From assembly GCF_009183365.2 (NCBI RefSeq), contig NZ_CP068230.1:3129001-3193000 (forward strand): a stretch of 64,000 nucleotides of DNA, read 5' to 3'. The DNA comes from Shewanella algae. GTDB lineage: Bacteria; Pseudomonadota; Gammaproteobacteria; Enterobacterales; Shewanellaceae. Positions 25,197 through 33,691 of the stretch are shown here, piece by piece. Position numbers and translations under genes: made by a program. Each line of letters begins with the position of its first letter. Position 1 is the first letter of the stretch. The notes under the pieces were generated by a model, which ran no database searches, had not been told where the DNA came from, and was given only the letters and a program-made list of their open reading frames with translations.

Positions 25197-26411
25197 TCAG
25201 TGGTGTGCCCACTGCACCTGGTTGAGGTCCACACCATCTTTGAACATTTCCCAAAGTGGTGACATTTCTCTCAGTTTGCCAATAGAGTTTTTAATGGTTT
25301 CGATTGCGTAGTCGATCTCTTCCTCGGAAGTGAAACGACCGATGGAGAAACGAATTGAGCTGTGCGCCATCTCGTCGTTCAGCCCCAGGGCACGCAGCAC
25401 ATAGCTGGGCTCCAGACTGGCAGAAGTACAGGCCGAGCCGGAAGATACGGCCAAGTCCTTGAGCGCCATCATCAGCGACTCGCCTTCCACATAGTTAAAG
25501 CTGACGTTCAAGCTGCCGCAGGCACGTTGCTCCATATCGCCATTGAGATAGGTTTCTTCGATATCTTTGATACCGTTCCACAGCTTGTCGCGCAGATAGC
25601 GAATACGTTCGTTATCTTTTTCCATATCGGCTTTGGCAATGGCTGCCGCTTCGCCCATACCCACAATTTGGTGAGTCGCCAGGGTGCCGCTGCGCATACC
25701 ACGCTCATGACCACCGCCGTGCATCTGGGCTTCCAGACGAATACGAGGCTTACGGCGCACATACAGGGCACCTATGCCTTTAGGGCCATACATCTTGTGA
25801 CCCGAGATAGACATGAGGTCGACCTTGGTCTTTTGAATATCGATAGGCAGTTTACCGGCACTCTGGGCAGCATCCACATGGAAGATGATGCCTTTGCTAC
25901 GGCACAGTTCGCCGATGGCATCAATATCGTGGATCACGCCAATCTCGTTGTTGACATGCATGATGCTGACAAGAATGGTGTCGTCGCGCATGGCCGCTTC
26001 CAGGCGCTCCATGGGAATAATACCGTTGGCCGCAGGTTCCAGGTAAGTGACCTCGAAACCTTCACGCTCCAGCTGACGGCAGGTATCCAGTACGGCCTTA
26101 TGTTCTGTCTTGCTGGTGATGATGTGCTTACCCTTCTTCTGGTAGAAGTGGGCAACACCTTTGATAGCCAGGTTGTCAGATTCAGTGGCGCCGGAGGTGA
26201 ACACGATTTCACGGGGATCGGCATTGATCAGCTCCGCGACCTGGTTGCGGGCAATATCCACTGCTTCTTCGGCCTGCCAGCCGTAGCGGTGTGAACGGGA
26301 TGCGGGGTTACCGAATACACCGTCCATTGTCATGTACTGTACCATTTTGTCTGCAACCCGGGGGTCTACAGGCGTTGTTGCGGCATAATCCAAATAGATA
26401 GGAAGCTTCAT
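25197..26411 (-). CDS. iscS: Cysteine desulfurase IscS
   Basis: PLP-dependent enzyme that takes sulfur from cysteine for clusters and tRNA thiolation. The 404-residue protein begins MKLPIYLDYAATTPVDPRV. The PLP Lys is in SISGHKMYGPKGIGALY and the active-site Cys loop is SSGSACTSASLEPSYVLRALG. It lies 81 bases after iscR and 32 bases before iscU. Confidence 0.98.
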   Translation of the reverse strand: MKLPIYLDYAATTPVDPRVADKMVQYMTMDGVFGNPASRSHRYGWQAEEAVDIARNQVAELINADPREIVFTSGATESDNLAIKGVAHFYQKKGKHIITSKTEHKAVLDTCRQLEREGFEVTYLEPAANGIIPMERLEAAMRDDTILVSIMHVNNEIGVIHDIDAIGELCRSKGIIFHVDAAQSAGKLPIDIQKTKVDLMSISGHKMYGPKGIGALYVRRKPRIRLEAQMHGGGHERGMRSGTLATHQIVGMGEAAAIAKADMEKDNERIRYLRDKLWNGIKDIEETYLNGDMEQRACGSLNVSFNYVEGESLMMALKDLAVSSGSACTSASLEPSYVLRALGLNDEMAHSSIRFSIGRFTSEEEIDYAIETIKNSIGKLREMSPLWEMFKDGVDLNQVQWAHH

Positions 26412-26492
26412 TACACACTCCGTACTTCGCAGTCTCGGCCGAGGCTACATACAACGTACATTATTCGTTTTTATATCCACCAGAGGATCAGC

Positions 26493-26954
26493 TCAAGCGC
26501 TGACTCTCTGCTCCTGCTGCATCTTATCTTGCTTTACCGAGATGAACTGTACATCCCGTTTCTGCATCAGTGCAGCAAGGCTGATGCCATTTAAAAAGTC
26601 AGAAATCTGTTTGCTCAGGTCACCCCAGAGCGAATGCGTCAGACAGCGGGTGCCACTCTGGCAATTCCCCTGTCCCTGACAACGGGTGGCATCGACAGAT
26701 TCATCCACCGCATGTACCACCATGCCCACCGAGATATCGTTGGCTTCCAGTCCGAGGCGATAACCACCACCGGGACCGCGCACACTGGCGACCAAGCCTT
26801 GTTTTCTCAGTTTGGCAAAGAGTTGTTCTAGGTAAGAGAGGGAAATCCCCTGGCGCTCGGAAATATCTGCCAGCGGTACCGGCCCCTGCGCCGAATGTAT
26901 GGCCACGTCCAGCATGGCTGTCACTGCGTAGCGACCCTTAGATGTAAGTTTCAT
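26493..26954 (-). CDS. iscR: Rrf2-family Fe-S regulator IscR
   Basis: A 153-residue winged-helix repressor that senses Fe-S sufficiency. The ATG at 26954 (MKLTSKGRYAVTAMLDVAIH) is the family start. Cluster ligands are Cys92, Cys98, Cys104 and His107 (RCQGQGNCQSGTRCLTH). It heads iscSUA-hscBA-fdx and probably represses its own operon through the type 1 site overlapping its promoter. Confidence 0.96.
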   Translation of the reverse strand: MKLTSKGRYAVTAMLDVAIHSAQGPVPLADISERQGISLSYLEQLFAKLRKQGLVASVRGPGGGYRLGLEANDISVGMVVHAVDESVDATRCQGQGNCQSGTRCLTHSLWGDLSKQISDFLNGISLAALMQKRDVQFISVKQDKMQQEQRVSA

Positions 26955-26988
26955 AAAACGACCACGGCTCCCAAACAGGTATGTGGGA

Positions 26989-27045
26989 ATTTCAACATAC
27001 CCGAGCAATTTAGTCAAGTATAAATCCTACTTGTTTACTCGGGTA
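26989..27045 (-). promoter_or_regulatory. isc promoter with two IscR type 1 operators
   Basis: Promoter on the minus strand: TTGACT (27017-27012), 17-base spacer, TGAAAT (26994-26989). A 25-bp palindrome at 26997-27021 has arms ATACTTGACT and GCTCGGGTAT, closely matching the type 1 IscR consensus, and overlaps the -35. A weaker second copy lies at 27021-27045 with ACTCGGGTAT as its best arm. This repeats the two-site layout of E. coli. Confidence 0.85.
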
Positions 27046-27152
27046 TTAGTGGTTCATAAATCAGGTTGAATACCCTGTCTGCTTGGTGGGGTATTTAACC
27101 TTTTTCGCCGCGATTATTCAATGGCAAAAGCCCACAAAATAGCCATTAAGTA

Positions 27153-27974
27153 TCAGATTATGGGATCAAACTCATCCATTGCCTGCTGGCGCTTTTCCGC
27201 CGCAGCGGTTTCGGCCTCGCTGAACTCGCCCACATCCAACTCAGGCAGGCGCTCGGTGCAAACACTGCCACCCATTTTCTGAACCGCCTGACAGACTTCC
27301 TGTACTTTGGAGTCCATCAGATGCATATGGTCCAGCATCTGGCCTATGGCATTGGCAACAGGGTCGGGGTTGTCGGGTGACACGGCGTAGGCGTCAAAAC
27401 CATATTTCTTGGCCATGGCGCTGCGACGCTCGCTGGTTTCCTTGGACTGAGCCGACGCCACTGTGACAGCCCGGCCAGGAATACCCACAACAGTAGTGTC
27501 CTTGGGCACGTCTTTGACCACCACAGAGTTGGAACCAACCCGGGCACCATCATGCATGGTAATGGGGCCCAGCACCTTGGCCCCCGCTCCTATGACCACG
27601 TTATTGCCAAGGGTTGGATGACGTTTACCGGCTTGCCAGGTGGTGCCTCCCAAGGTCACGCCGTGATAAAGGGTACAATCATCGCCAATCTCGGCGGTTT
27701 CCCCTATTACAACCCCCATGCCGTGGTCGATGAAGAAGCGCCGACCTATCGTTGCGCCCGGGTGTATTTCCACCCCGGTAAGCCAACGGGAAAAGGTGGA
27801 CAAACAGCGCGCCAGAAAACACCAATTGGCCTTCCATAGCTTATGACTGATACGGTGCAGCCAAATGGCCTGCATACCCGGGTAATTGAGCAATATTTCC
27901 AGCGCACCGCGCGCCGCAGGATCCCTATGGTAAATGGACCCTATGTCCTCTTTCAGTCTGGCTATCACACCCAT
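27153..27974 (-). CDS. cysE: Serine O-acetyltransferase
   Basis: First committed enzyme of cysteine synthesis, making O-acetylserine from serine and acetyl-CoA. The 273-residue protein has an N-terminal helical domain and a C-terminal left-handed beta-helix of hexapeptide repeats, including GRRFFIDHGMGVVIGETAEIG and HPTLGNNVVIGAGAKVLG. The acidic C-terminus ends DEFDPII; the terminal Ile is the residue used to bind cysteine synthase. It lies 14 bases after trmJ and 199 bases before iscR. Confidence 0.96.
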   Translation of the reverse strand: MGVIARLKEDIGSIYHRDPAARGALEILLNYPGMQAIWLHRISHKLWKANWCFLARCLSTFSRWLTGVEIHPGATIGRRFFIDHGMGVVIGETAEIGDDCTLYHGVTLGGTTWQAGKRHPTLGNNVVIGAGAKVLGPITMHDGARVGSNSVVVKDVPKDTTVVGIPGRAVTVASAQSKETSERRSAMAKKYGFDAYAVSPDNPDPVANAIGQMLDHMHLMDSKVQEVCQAVQKMGGSVCTERLPELDVGEFSEAETAAAEKRQQAMDEFDPII

Positions 27975-27988
27975 CTTGATTCCTCGGA

Positions 27989-28717
27989 TTACTCTTCTTT
28001 GCTGTCGACCTTTTTCTCTACCGATGTCAGGATCCCGCGCAGTATGTTCATCTCCTGCGTTTCGATTCTGGCGCGGGTGAACAGGCGCCGCAGCTTGATC
28101 ATCACCTGTCCCGGATGATTCTTGATAATAAAGCCGGTTTTTTGCAGTGTCCGTTCCAGATGTTCAAAGAAACGCTCATGATCTTCACTGCTGGGATACT
28201 CAACCAGCTCCTGCTCGGCTTGTTGATGCTTCTCCAGCCAAGCCACCCGGGTTTCATAACAGATAAGCTGCACCGCCTGGGCCAGGTTGAGTGAGCTGTA
28301 TTCCGGGTTGGCGGGGATACACACATGATAGTGGCATTTCTGCAACTCTTCGTTGCTCAGGCCATGGCTTTCACGGCCAAAGACAATGGCGACCGGGCCC
28401 TGACTGCTCTCAAGCGCCAATTTACTGCCCGCTTCACGGGGTTCGAGCACGGGCCAGTCGAGAGTGCGGCTGCGGGCACTGGTGGCAATCACCAAGCTGC
28501 AGTCTTTAATCGCCTCTTCCAGGCTATCGACCTTGACCAGATGTTTGAGAATGTCGGAGGCACCGGCGGCAAGCGCAATGGACTGGCCATCTGGCTCAAC
28601 TTTGGGCTCCGCCAGATAAAGGTTGGATAATCCCATTGTTTTCATGGCCCTGGCCACAGAACCTATATTTCCGGGATGCGTGGTACCTACCAGGACGACA
28701 CGAATATTGGAGAGCAT
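27989..28717 (-). CDS. trmJ: tRNA (cytidine/uridine-2'-O-)-methyltransferase TrmJ
   Basis: SPOUT-family methyltransferase acting on position 32 of tRNA. The 242-residue protein shows LVGTTHPGNIGSVARAMKTMG, ATSARSRTLDWPV, VAIVFGRESHGLSNEEL and CHYHVCIPANPEYSSLNLAQAVQL, the knotted SAM-binding motifs. It is transcribed with cysE and lies divergent from suhB, an arrangement common upstream of isc. Confidence 0.95.
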   Translation of the reverse strand: MLSNIRVVLVGTTHPGNIGSVARAMKTMGLSNLYLAEPKVEPDGQSIALAAGASDILKHLVKVDSLEEAIKDCSLVIATSARSRTLDWPVLEPREAGSKLALESSQGPVAIVFGRESHGLSNEELQKCHYHVCIPANPEYSSLNLAQAVQLICYETRVAWLEKHQQAEQELVEYPSSEDHERFFEHLERTLQKTGFIIKNHPGQVMIKLRRLFTRARIETQEMNILRGILTSVEKKVDSKEE

Positions 28718-28794
28718 GGAACAACTTCAAAAATAAAAAATCAGGAGGCGGATGGTACCACAGGCACATTTTTTTGCTTATAGAAAAATCGCCA

Positions 28795-28823
28795 TTTGAT
28801 ATAACTGACAACTAGGGTATAAT
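28795..28823 (+). promoter_or_regulatory. Sigma-70 promoter of suhB
   Basis: TTTGAT (28795-28800), 17-base spacer, TATAAT (28818-28823). The start would be near 28830, about 38 bases before the suhB ATG. Confidence 0.7.
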
Positions 28824-28867
28824 CTGCGCCGAATTTTTGTCCGTTCTTTAACATCCAGGGGATTGCA

Positions 28868-29668
28868 ATGCATCCGATGCTGACTATTGCCGTGCGCGCT
28901 GCTCGCGCTGCGGGCCAAACTATTATGCGTGCCTACACCGAACTCGACCGTATTGAAGTCGATGCCAAAGGTGTCAACGATTTTGTGACCAGTGTAGACA
29001 AGGAAGCAGAAGCAGCAATTATCTATCAGATCCGCAAGTCCTATCCTGACCACAGCATAGTGGGTGAGGAAAATGGCGAAAACCGCGGCACCAACCAAGA
29101 TTATCTGTGGATTGTTGATCCTCTGGACGGCACCAATAACTTTGTTAATGGTGTACCTCACTTCGCCGTTTCCATCGCCATGCAGTACAAAGGCAAGACT
29201 GAAGTTGCCGTTGTTTATGATCCTGTTCGCGATGAACTGTTCAGCGCCGTACGTGGTAAAGGGGCCAAGCTGAATGATTTCCGTATCCGTGTAAACAATG
29301 TCAGCGATCTGGGCGGTAGTCTGGTTGCCACTGGCTTCCCTTTCAAGGCCCGTCAGCATACTGAAACTTATATGAAGCTGTTTGGCGAGACTTTCTCTCT
29401 GTGTGCCGACTTGCGCCGCGCCGGCTCAGCTGCGCTGGATCTGGCCTATGTGGCCGCCGGTCGTGTAGACGCCTTCTTCGAACTGGGCCTCAAGCCTTGG
29501 GATATCGCTGCCGGCGATCTGATTGTTCGTGAAGCCGGTGGTACAGTTACCGACTTCAGTGGTGGTCACAACTATTTGCTCTCTGGCAATATCGTTGCCG
29601 GTGCGCCTAAAGCCACCAGCCTGCTGGTCAAACGCTTCCGTCCCCTGTTGAGCGACGCTCTGAAGTAA
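28868..29668 (+). CDS. suhB: Inositol-1-monophosphatase SuhB
   Basis: Mg-dependent phosphatase that in E. coli also joins the Nus antitermination complex for rRNA synthesis. The 266-residue protein has the two family signatures: WIVDPLDGTNNFVNGVPHF with metal-binding Asp residues, and LKPWDIAAGDLIVREAGG. EENG upstream (SIVGEENGEN) is the third metal-site segment. A terminator follows. Confidence 0.96.
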   Translation: MHPMLTIAVRAARAAGQTIMRAYTELDRIEVDAKGVNDFVTSVDKEAEAAIIYQIRKSYPDHSIVGEENGENRGTNQDYLWIVDPLDGTNNFVNGVPHFAVSIAMQYKGKTEVAVVYDPVRDELFSAVRGKGAKLNDFRIRVNNVSDLGGSLVATGFPFKARQHTETYMKLFGETFSLCADLRRAGSAALDLAYVAAGRVDAFFELGLKPWDIAAGDLIVREAGGTVTDFSGGHNYLLSGNIVAGAPKATSLLVKRFRPLLSDALK

Positions 29669-29730
29669 GTTATCAGACAAGTGCTTAAGCAAACATTGCA
29701 ATAGGCTGCTAAGTGCTGAAGTCTGTTGGT

Positions 29731-29756
29731 AAAAACCGCCTCATGGCGGTTTTTTT
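29731..29756 (+). terminator. Terminator of suhB
   Basis: Stem AACCGCC, loop TCAT, stem GGCGGTT, followed by TTTTTT. Confidence 0.9.
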
Positions 29757-29917
29757 ACGCCTGAACGCCAAGAAGATAGAGCGGACTTCAATCCGTTCGA
29801 GTAAATCAGATTGAATCAAACAGGATTAAATCAATAAGGCTCTTGCCGAGTCAAGCCGGAATAACCAAGGATGGGGATCGTCCCTCAGTCTCTCATACAG
29901 ATAACTCTTTGGATATA

Positions 29918-29970
29918 TTTACATGCATTTATATTGCACCTTAAAATACCCGAGTACTTTGTTTGGGTAT
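29918..29970 (+). promoter_or_regulatory. nnrS promoter with NsrR-like and IscR-like boxes
   Basis: A possible promoter is TTTACA (29918-29923), 17-base spacer, TTAAAA (29941-29946). The spacer carries ACATGCATTTA and TATTGCACCTT (29920-29942), resembling the NsrR inverted repeat with ATGCAT half-sites. Directly after it, 29946-29970 is a 25-bp palindrome with arms ATACCCGAGT and GTTTGGGTAT, the length and arms of an IscR type 1 site. The rest of 29757-29917 holds nothing I recognise. Confidence 0.55.
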
Positions 29971-29983
29971 TTAAGGCAAGACT

Positions 29984-31186
29984 ATGAGCAAATCCGGCAC
30001 TCGCAACACCCGGGGCGGCATCCTCAACATCGATGAACCGGCCAACAAGCAGTTTCCGCTGGCGCTCTTCCGTTTGGGCTTCAGACCTTTTTTTCTCGGC
30101 GCCAGCCTGTTCGGCTTGTTATCACTCTTACTTTGGGGAGCGTTACTCAGTGGTCAAGTACCACTGACGCCCCACGCCAACCCTCTGTGGTGGCATGGTC
30201 ACGAAATGCTGTTCGGCTTCACAGGCGCTGTTATCGCGGGCTTTTTGTTAACAGCAGTTCAAAACTGGACAGGGGTTCCAGGTATAAGAGGCTGGCCATT
30301 GCTGCTGCTCTGGTGTCTATGGCTGGCTCCCAGACTACTCTTGCTCGATGCCGGCATAGCCCCTTTTACTTTGGTCATGCTGCTGGATCTGGCATTTTTC
30401 CCAGTCACGGCGCTGTTGCTCGGTTTAGCCGTTATTCGGGTCAAACAGTGGCGCAACCTGGTGTTTGTGCCTCTGCTGCTATTGCTCTTCGGTGCCAACC
30501 TCCTCTCTTATCTCGGCCTTGAACAGCCCGGATTGGCACAAAAAGCACTGCAAGCCGCAGCGCTGCTGGTCGTTCTCCTGGTGGCCCTGCTGGGTGGCAG
30601 GGTGATCCCCTTCTTTACCGAGCGCGCCACCGACTTTAACCGCAAGGCGCCAAACCCTTTACTCGAAGCGCTCAGCTTCGCCTCCTTACCCCTGATGCTT
30701 ATCAGTCTATTTTTACCCTACCCTTGGCTAACACAAGCATTGTCCTTGCTGGCAGGTGTCTCATTGCTACTGCGCTGGGCGCGTTGGGGCTGGCGCGCCA
30801 GTCTCAAGGTACCACTGTTGTGGTCACTGCATTTAAGTTATTTGTTTATTCCGCTCGGACTGTTGATTATCGGTGTCAGTGGCCAGATGATGTTGGGGTT
30901 TCATGCCCTGACCGTTGGCGGTATGGGCGGAATGATCCTGGCTATGATGGCGAGGGTATCTTTGGGGCATTCCGGCAGACCGCTGCAGATTGCCTGGCCC
31001 ATGATACCCGCCTTTGGCTTGATATTACTGGCTGCAATATTGCGGGTTACGGCAGCTATTGTGCCCCAGGTAAGTCAAATCTTGCTGATGGGCGCGATTC
31101 TCTGCTGGCTGATGGCATTTGCCACTTTTGTTTTGCTTTACGCACCAATCCTTTGCCGAGCGAGGCTAGATGGCCGCCCCGGTTAA
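29984..31186 (+). CDS. nnrS: NnrS-family heme/copper membrane protein
   Basis: A 400-residue polytopic inner-membrane protein with about twelve membrane segments, family NnrS, linked to protection against nitric oxide. Conserved segments include LALFRLGFRPFFLGASLFG, NPLWWHGHEMLFGFTGAVIAGFLLTA, LGGRVIPFFTERA and GFHALTVGGMGGMILAMMARVSLGHSGRPL, with His residues that bind metal or heme. AAGG lies ten bases before the ATG. The promoter carries possible NsrR and IscR sites, consistent with NO control. Confidence 0.93.
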   Translation: MSKSGTRNTRGGILNIDEPANKQFPLALFRLGFRPFFLGASLFGLLSLLLWGALLSGQVPLTPHANPLWWHGHEMLFGFTGAVIAGFLLTAVQNWTGVPGIRGWPLLLLWCLWLAPRLLLLDAGIAPFTLVMLLDLAFFPVTALLLGLAVIRVKQWRNLVFVPLLLLLFGANLLSYLGLEQPGLAQKALQAAALLVVLLVALLGGRVIPFFTERATDFNRKAPNPLLEALSFASLPLMLISLFLPYPWLTQALSLLAGVSLLLRWARWGWRASLKVPLLWSLHLSYLFIPLGLLIIGVSGQMMLGFHALTVGGMGGMILAMMARVSLGHSGRPLQIAWPMIPAFGLILLAAILRVTAAIVPQVSQILLMGAILCWLMAFATFVLLYAPILCRARLDGRPG

Positions 31187-31192
31187 AGGTTC

Positions 31193-31208
31193 TGTGAAAG
31201 CTATCACA
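31193..31208. promoter_or_regulatory. Consensus CRP site upstream of psiE
   Basis: TGTGA-AAGCTA-TCACA is a perfect match to the CRP arms. It lies 64 bases before the psiE start. E. coli psiE is known to be under cAMP-CRP and PhoB control. No clear Pho box is seen here. Confidence 0.75.
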
Positions 31209-31271
31209 CAGATTTCGCGGCAGGCAGAAAATTTGCTGATACTATTTAGGAAATGATTTCAGGGAGTTTTC

Positions 31272-31676
31272 ATGGAACTGTATCGCAAATACGGCTCTAA
31301 GAGCCTTAAAGCCGTCGAACATCTGGTGTTGATTGTTATTGCCATTGCCACAGTTGTCGCCATTGGCCAGGAGATAGTGCATATCTTCAAAATGGGGGCT
31401 GTGGCCCTTGCCGATCTGCTGTTACTGTTTATCTATCTGGAAGTGTTGGCAATGGTGGCCAATTATGCCGAGTCCGGCAAGTTGCCTGTACGTATGCCAC
31501 TCTATATCGCGATTGTAGCTTTGGCCCGTTACTTAATTTTGGATATGAAGTCGATGGAGGATTGGCGCATAGTAGCCATTTCAATCTCGACCCTGGTACT
31601 GGCGGCAACCGTAATAGTGATCCGCTGGGGGCAGTTGAAGATGCCCTACCCCAAGAATCAAGAGTATGACAACTGA
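31272..31676 (+). CDS. psiE: PsiE-family inner-membrane protein
   Basis: A 134-residue protein with four predicted membrane helices, matching the phosphate-starvation-inducible PsiE family; its molecular role is not known. The segment LLLFIYLEVLAMVANYAESGKLPVR and the following YIAIVALARYLILDMK are typical. AGGGAG lies before the start. A terminator follows, so it is a single-gene unit. Confidence 0.9.
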   Translation: MELYRKYGSKSLKAVEHLVLIVIAIATVVAIGQEIVHIFKMGAVALADLLLLFIYLEVLAMVANYAESGKLPVRMPLYIAIVALARYLILDMKSMEDWRIVAISISTLVLAATVIVIRWGQLKMPYPKNQEYDN

Positions 31677-31686
31677 ATTCAATGAG

Positions 31687-31713
31687 CCCGGCAAACGCCG
31701 GGTTCTTTTTTAT
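31687..31713 (+). terminator. Terminator of psiE
   Basis: Stem CCCGGC, loop AAAC, stem GCCGGG, followed by TTCTTTTTT. Confidence 0.88.
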
Positions 31714-31953
31714 CGGCTCGAGATAACCGGCCGCAGTTACCGACAAATCTATGCTATTTTTAAAACACTTATACCATTGCACATGAGAGTTGACTCACTC
31801 AGCAAAAATAAAAGCTGTGGTGGCAAATAGGGCAAGAAAGGTTTATCAGGGTAGTTCGACCTTGGCCTTGGATGCATACACGGCAACGAGTGACTCTAAC
31901 TTAGATAATGCATGGGAAACTGCCGACTATCCATTGAATTAAAGGGGACCGAC

Positions 31954-32256
31954 ATGGATGAAAATCTGGATGACTTTATCGAAAGACGCAGATCACTGCG
32001 AGTCGATCTGGAGGCGGAGCGGATCAGGCTTCATTGGTTGGATAAAGCGGGCAATGAGCACATTGACGATGGTGTCTGTATCGATCTGTCCAGACGGGGA
32101 ATTTTGTTTGAATACAGTCAGCCTTTTGCCTTGGGAGAACTGGTATCCGTGACCTTCCATGCCGGAACCGATGCCCAAAACACTGTAAAAGGACAGGTGT
32201 GCCGTTGCAGCGAGAGTCATCCAAAGAGTTTTCACATCGCTATGCAACTTATCTAG
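31954..32256 (+). CDS. PilZ-domain protein (c-di-GMP effector)
   Basis: A 100-residue stand-alone PilZ domain. Both binding motifs are intact: RxxxR at Arg12-Arg16 (RRRSLR) and D/NxSxxG at 44-49 (DLSRRG). Such proteins bind cyclic di-GMP and act on a partner. The ATG at 31954 is chosen because AAGGGG precedes it; a longer frame upstream lacks a ribosome-binding site. It lies 72 bases upstream of a ParA gene on the same strand. The 240 bases before it hold no gene I can recognise. Confidence 0.85.
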   Translation: MDENLDDFIERRRSLRVDLEAERIRLHWLDKAGNEHIDDGVCIDLSRRGILFEYSQPFALGELVSVTFHAGTDAQNTVKGQVCRCSESHPKSFHIAMQLI

Positions 32257-32328
32257 ACTCCGACGCAGTATCCGGGGTGTTCTATACTTTAATTCAACAT
32301 AAGTACCGAGGACACGGGGAGAAAATTC

Positions 32329-32997
32329 ATGATACTGCTCGTAGGTGGGGAGAAAGGTGGTAGTGGCAAGAGCTGCCTGGCCCAGAATTTGGCTGTACAC
32401 ATTACCCAGAAATATCAGGCCAATGTACTGATGGTCGACTGTGACCCACAGCGCACCACATCCGACTGGATCCAGGCCCGTAACAATGACCCTTCCCTGC
32501 CGGCCATCAACTGTATTCAGCTCTACGGCAAGATCCGCAACGATCTCCTGAGTCTCGATGAACGTTTCGACTATGTGATAGTCGACTGTGGCGGTCAGGA
32601 CAACCTGGCAATGCGCGCCGCCATGTCGGTTGCCAGCTATGTGGTGATCCCCTTGAGGCCCAAGCGGCGCGATTTGAAGACCTTGCCGCATATGGAAGAT
32701 ATGCTCAGCACCTGTAAGATGGTCAATCCCAAGATGGTGGCGACAATTGTACTGACCCAATGCCCGGCCCTGCCCTCACAGTTCAAACGCATTCTTGAAG
32801 CCAAGGATGTGGTCAACTCATTCGGTCTCAGGGTGCTGGATTCAGTGACCTTCAGCCGTAACATTTATGATGACAGCGAAGAAAAAGGCTCCTCGGTCAT
32901 CGAAATTGAGCCCGATGGAAAAGCCGCCGAGGAAATTCGCAATATCGCCGACGAGCTGTTAGCCATTCCGCCGGAAAACTCTTATGAGCTTAACTGA
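32329..32997 (+). CDS. Orphan ParA/MinD-type ATPase
   Basis: A 222-residue ATPase of the ParA family. The deviant Walker A motif is GEKGGSGKSC (signature Lys9, catalytic Lys14), followed by VLMVDCDPQRTTSDW and the Walker B-like FDYVIVDCGGQD. There is no N-terminal DNA-binding domain, so it is of the small (type Ib) class used by plasmids and by cargo-positioning systems. GGGGAG precedes the start. Its last 14 bases overlap the next gene. The normal chromosomal parAB is expected near oriC, so this is a second system with unknown cargo. Confidence 0.9.
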   Translation: MILLVGGEKGGSGKSCLAQNLAVHITQKYQANVLMVDCDPQRTTSDWIQARNNDPSLPAINCIQLYGKIRNDLLSLDERFDYVIVDCGGQDNLAMRAAMSVASYVVIPLRPKRRDLKTLPHMEDMLSTCKMVNPKMVATIVLTQCPALPSQFKRILEAKDVVNSFGLRVLDSVTFSRNIYDDSEEKGSSVIEIEPDGKAAEEIRNIADELLAIPPENSYELN

Positions 32998-33334
32998 TCT
33001 CAAACGCCAAAAGATCAAACCCAAGGCAAAGAAGGTCTCTGTCGAGGATTTTATCGAAGATGCCAACAACTATGCCCATGGGAAACCCAGCCGCTTAACC
33101 GGGATAGCGGCCGCCAAATCCCAAACGGGTCTGGATAAAAAATCCACCCGTCTCTATCGCCATGCCACTTTTACCTTGACCGAAGCCAGCATCAGCCAGC
33201 TGGACAGCATCGCCCGTAAGACAGGTATTGCCAAATCCAGGCTACTGCGGATCTTCATTCGCGACTTTCATAACCTGAGCGATAAAGCCCAGGCCGAAAT
33301 GATCGCCCGAGATGAGGCAGGCGAAACTCAGTGA
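32984..33334 (+). CDS. Ribbon-helix-helix partner of the orphan ParA
   Basis: A 116-residue protein overlapping the ParA gene by 14 bases. The N-terminal half is basic and probably unstructured (LKRQKIKPKAKKVSVEDFIED). The C-terminal half (about 58-98) reads as a ribbon-helix-helix fold: strand RHATFTLTE, helix ISQLDSIARKTGI, helix AKSRLLRIFIRDF. Small ParA systems use such proteins as DNA-binding, ATPase-stimulating adaptors. I see no iterated binding site nearby, so the centromere or cargo is unknown. Confidence 0.7.
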   Translation: MSLTDLKRQKIKPKAKKVSVEDFIEDANNYAHGKPSRLTGIAAAKSQTGLDKKSTRLYRHATFTLTEASISQLDSIARKTGIAKSRLLRIFIRDFHNLSDKAQAEMIARDEAGETQ

Positions 33335-33570
33335 CGGCAAATTTTGCTCTCAAGGGTGCGCAGCCCCTGAGGTGATTCGATAAATTTGCCCTTGGCGGCC
33401 AGGAAGTTGAGCAAGGCGTCGGCATCCATTCCCTCTGCGCTGCAGGTATGATAACGGGCGTCTTTACCGAAACGCTCCTGCATCAGTGCCTTGAGATTGT
33501 TCCTCTGAATGGGAGCGGTTTGTTCCAGCAACAACTGCAGCACCTGATGGCCATGTACCGAAGAATTCAT
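33328..33570 (-). CDS. yecH: YecH-family (DUF2492) protein
   Basis: An 80-residue protein related to E. coli YecH, a small predicted metal-binding protein of unknown role. It shows HGHQVLQLLLE, RFGKDARYHTCSAEGMDADALLNFLAAKGKF and a C-terminal KICRH, with conserved His and Cys. The ATG at 33570 has GGAGG five bases upstream. Its 3' end overlaps the end of the ribbon-helix-helix gene by seven bases, tail to tail. Confidence 0.9.
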   Translation of the reverse strand: MNSSVHGHQVLQLLLEQTAPIQRNNLKALMQERFGKDARYHTCSAEGMDADALLNFLAAKGKFIESPQGLRTLESKICRH

Positions 33571-33691
33571 GTATCCTCCACAAAATAATGAGTCGCTGCC
33601 GATTTTTAACGGATTTTGCTGCAGCATTCCCTGATTTTGCGCAACTTGTTTGTCATTATGGCGGCGGTTTGCTTGCGCAAGAGGAGTTTTC

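Noticed and set aside
31720..31950. Possible c-di-GMP riboswitch upstream of the PilZ gene
   Set aside because: The region lacks the conserved GEMM core and tetraloop receptor pattern, and I could not draw a convincing fold.
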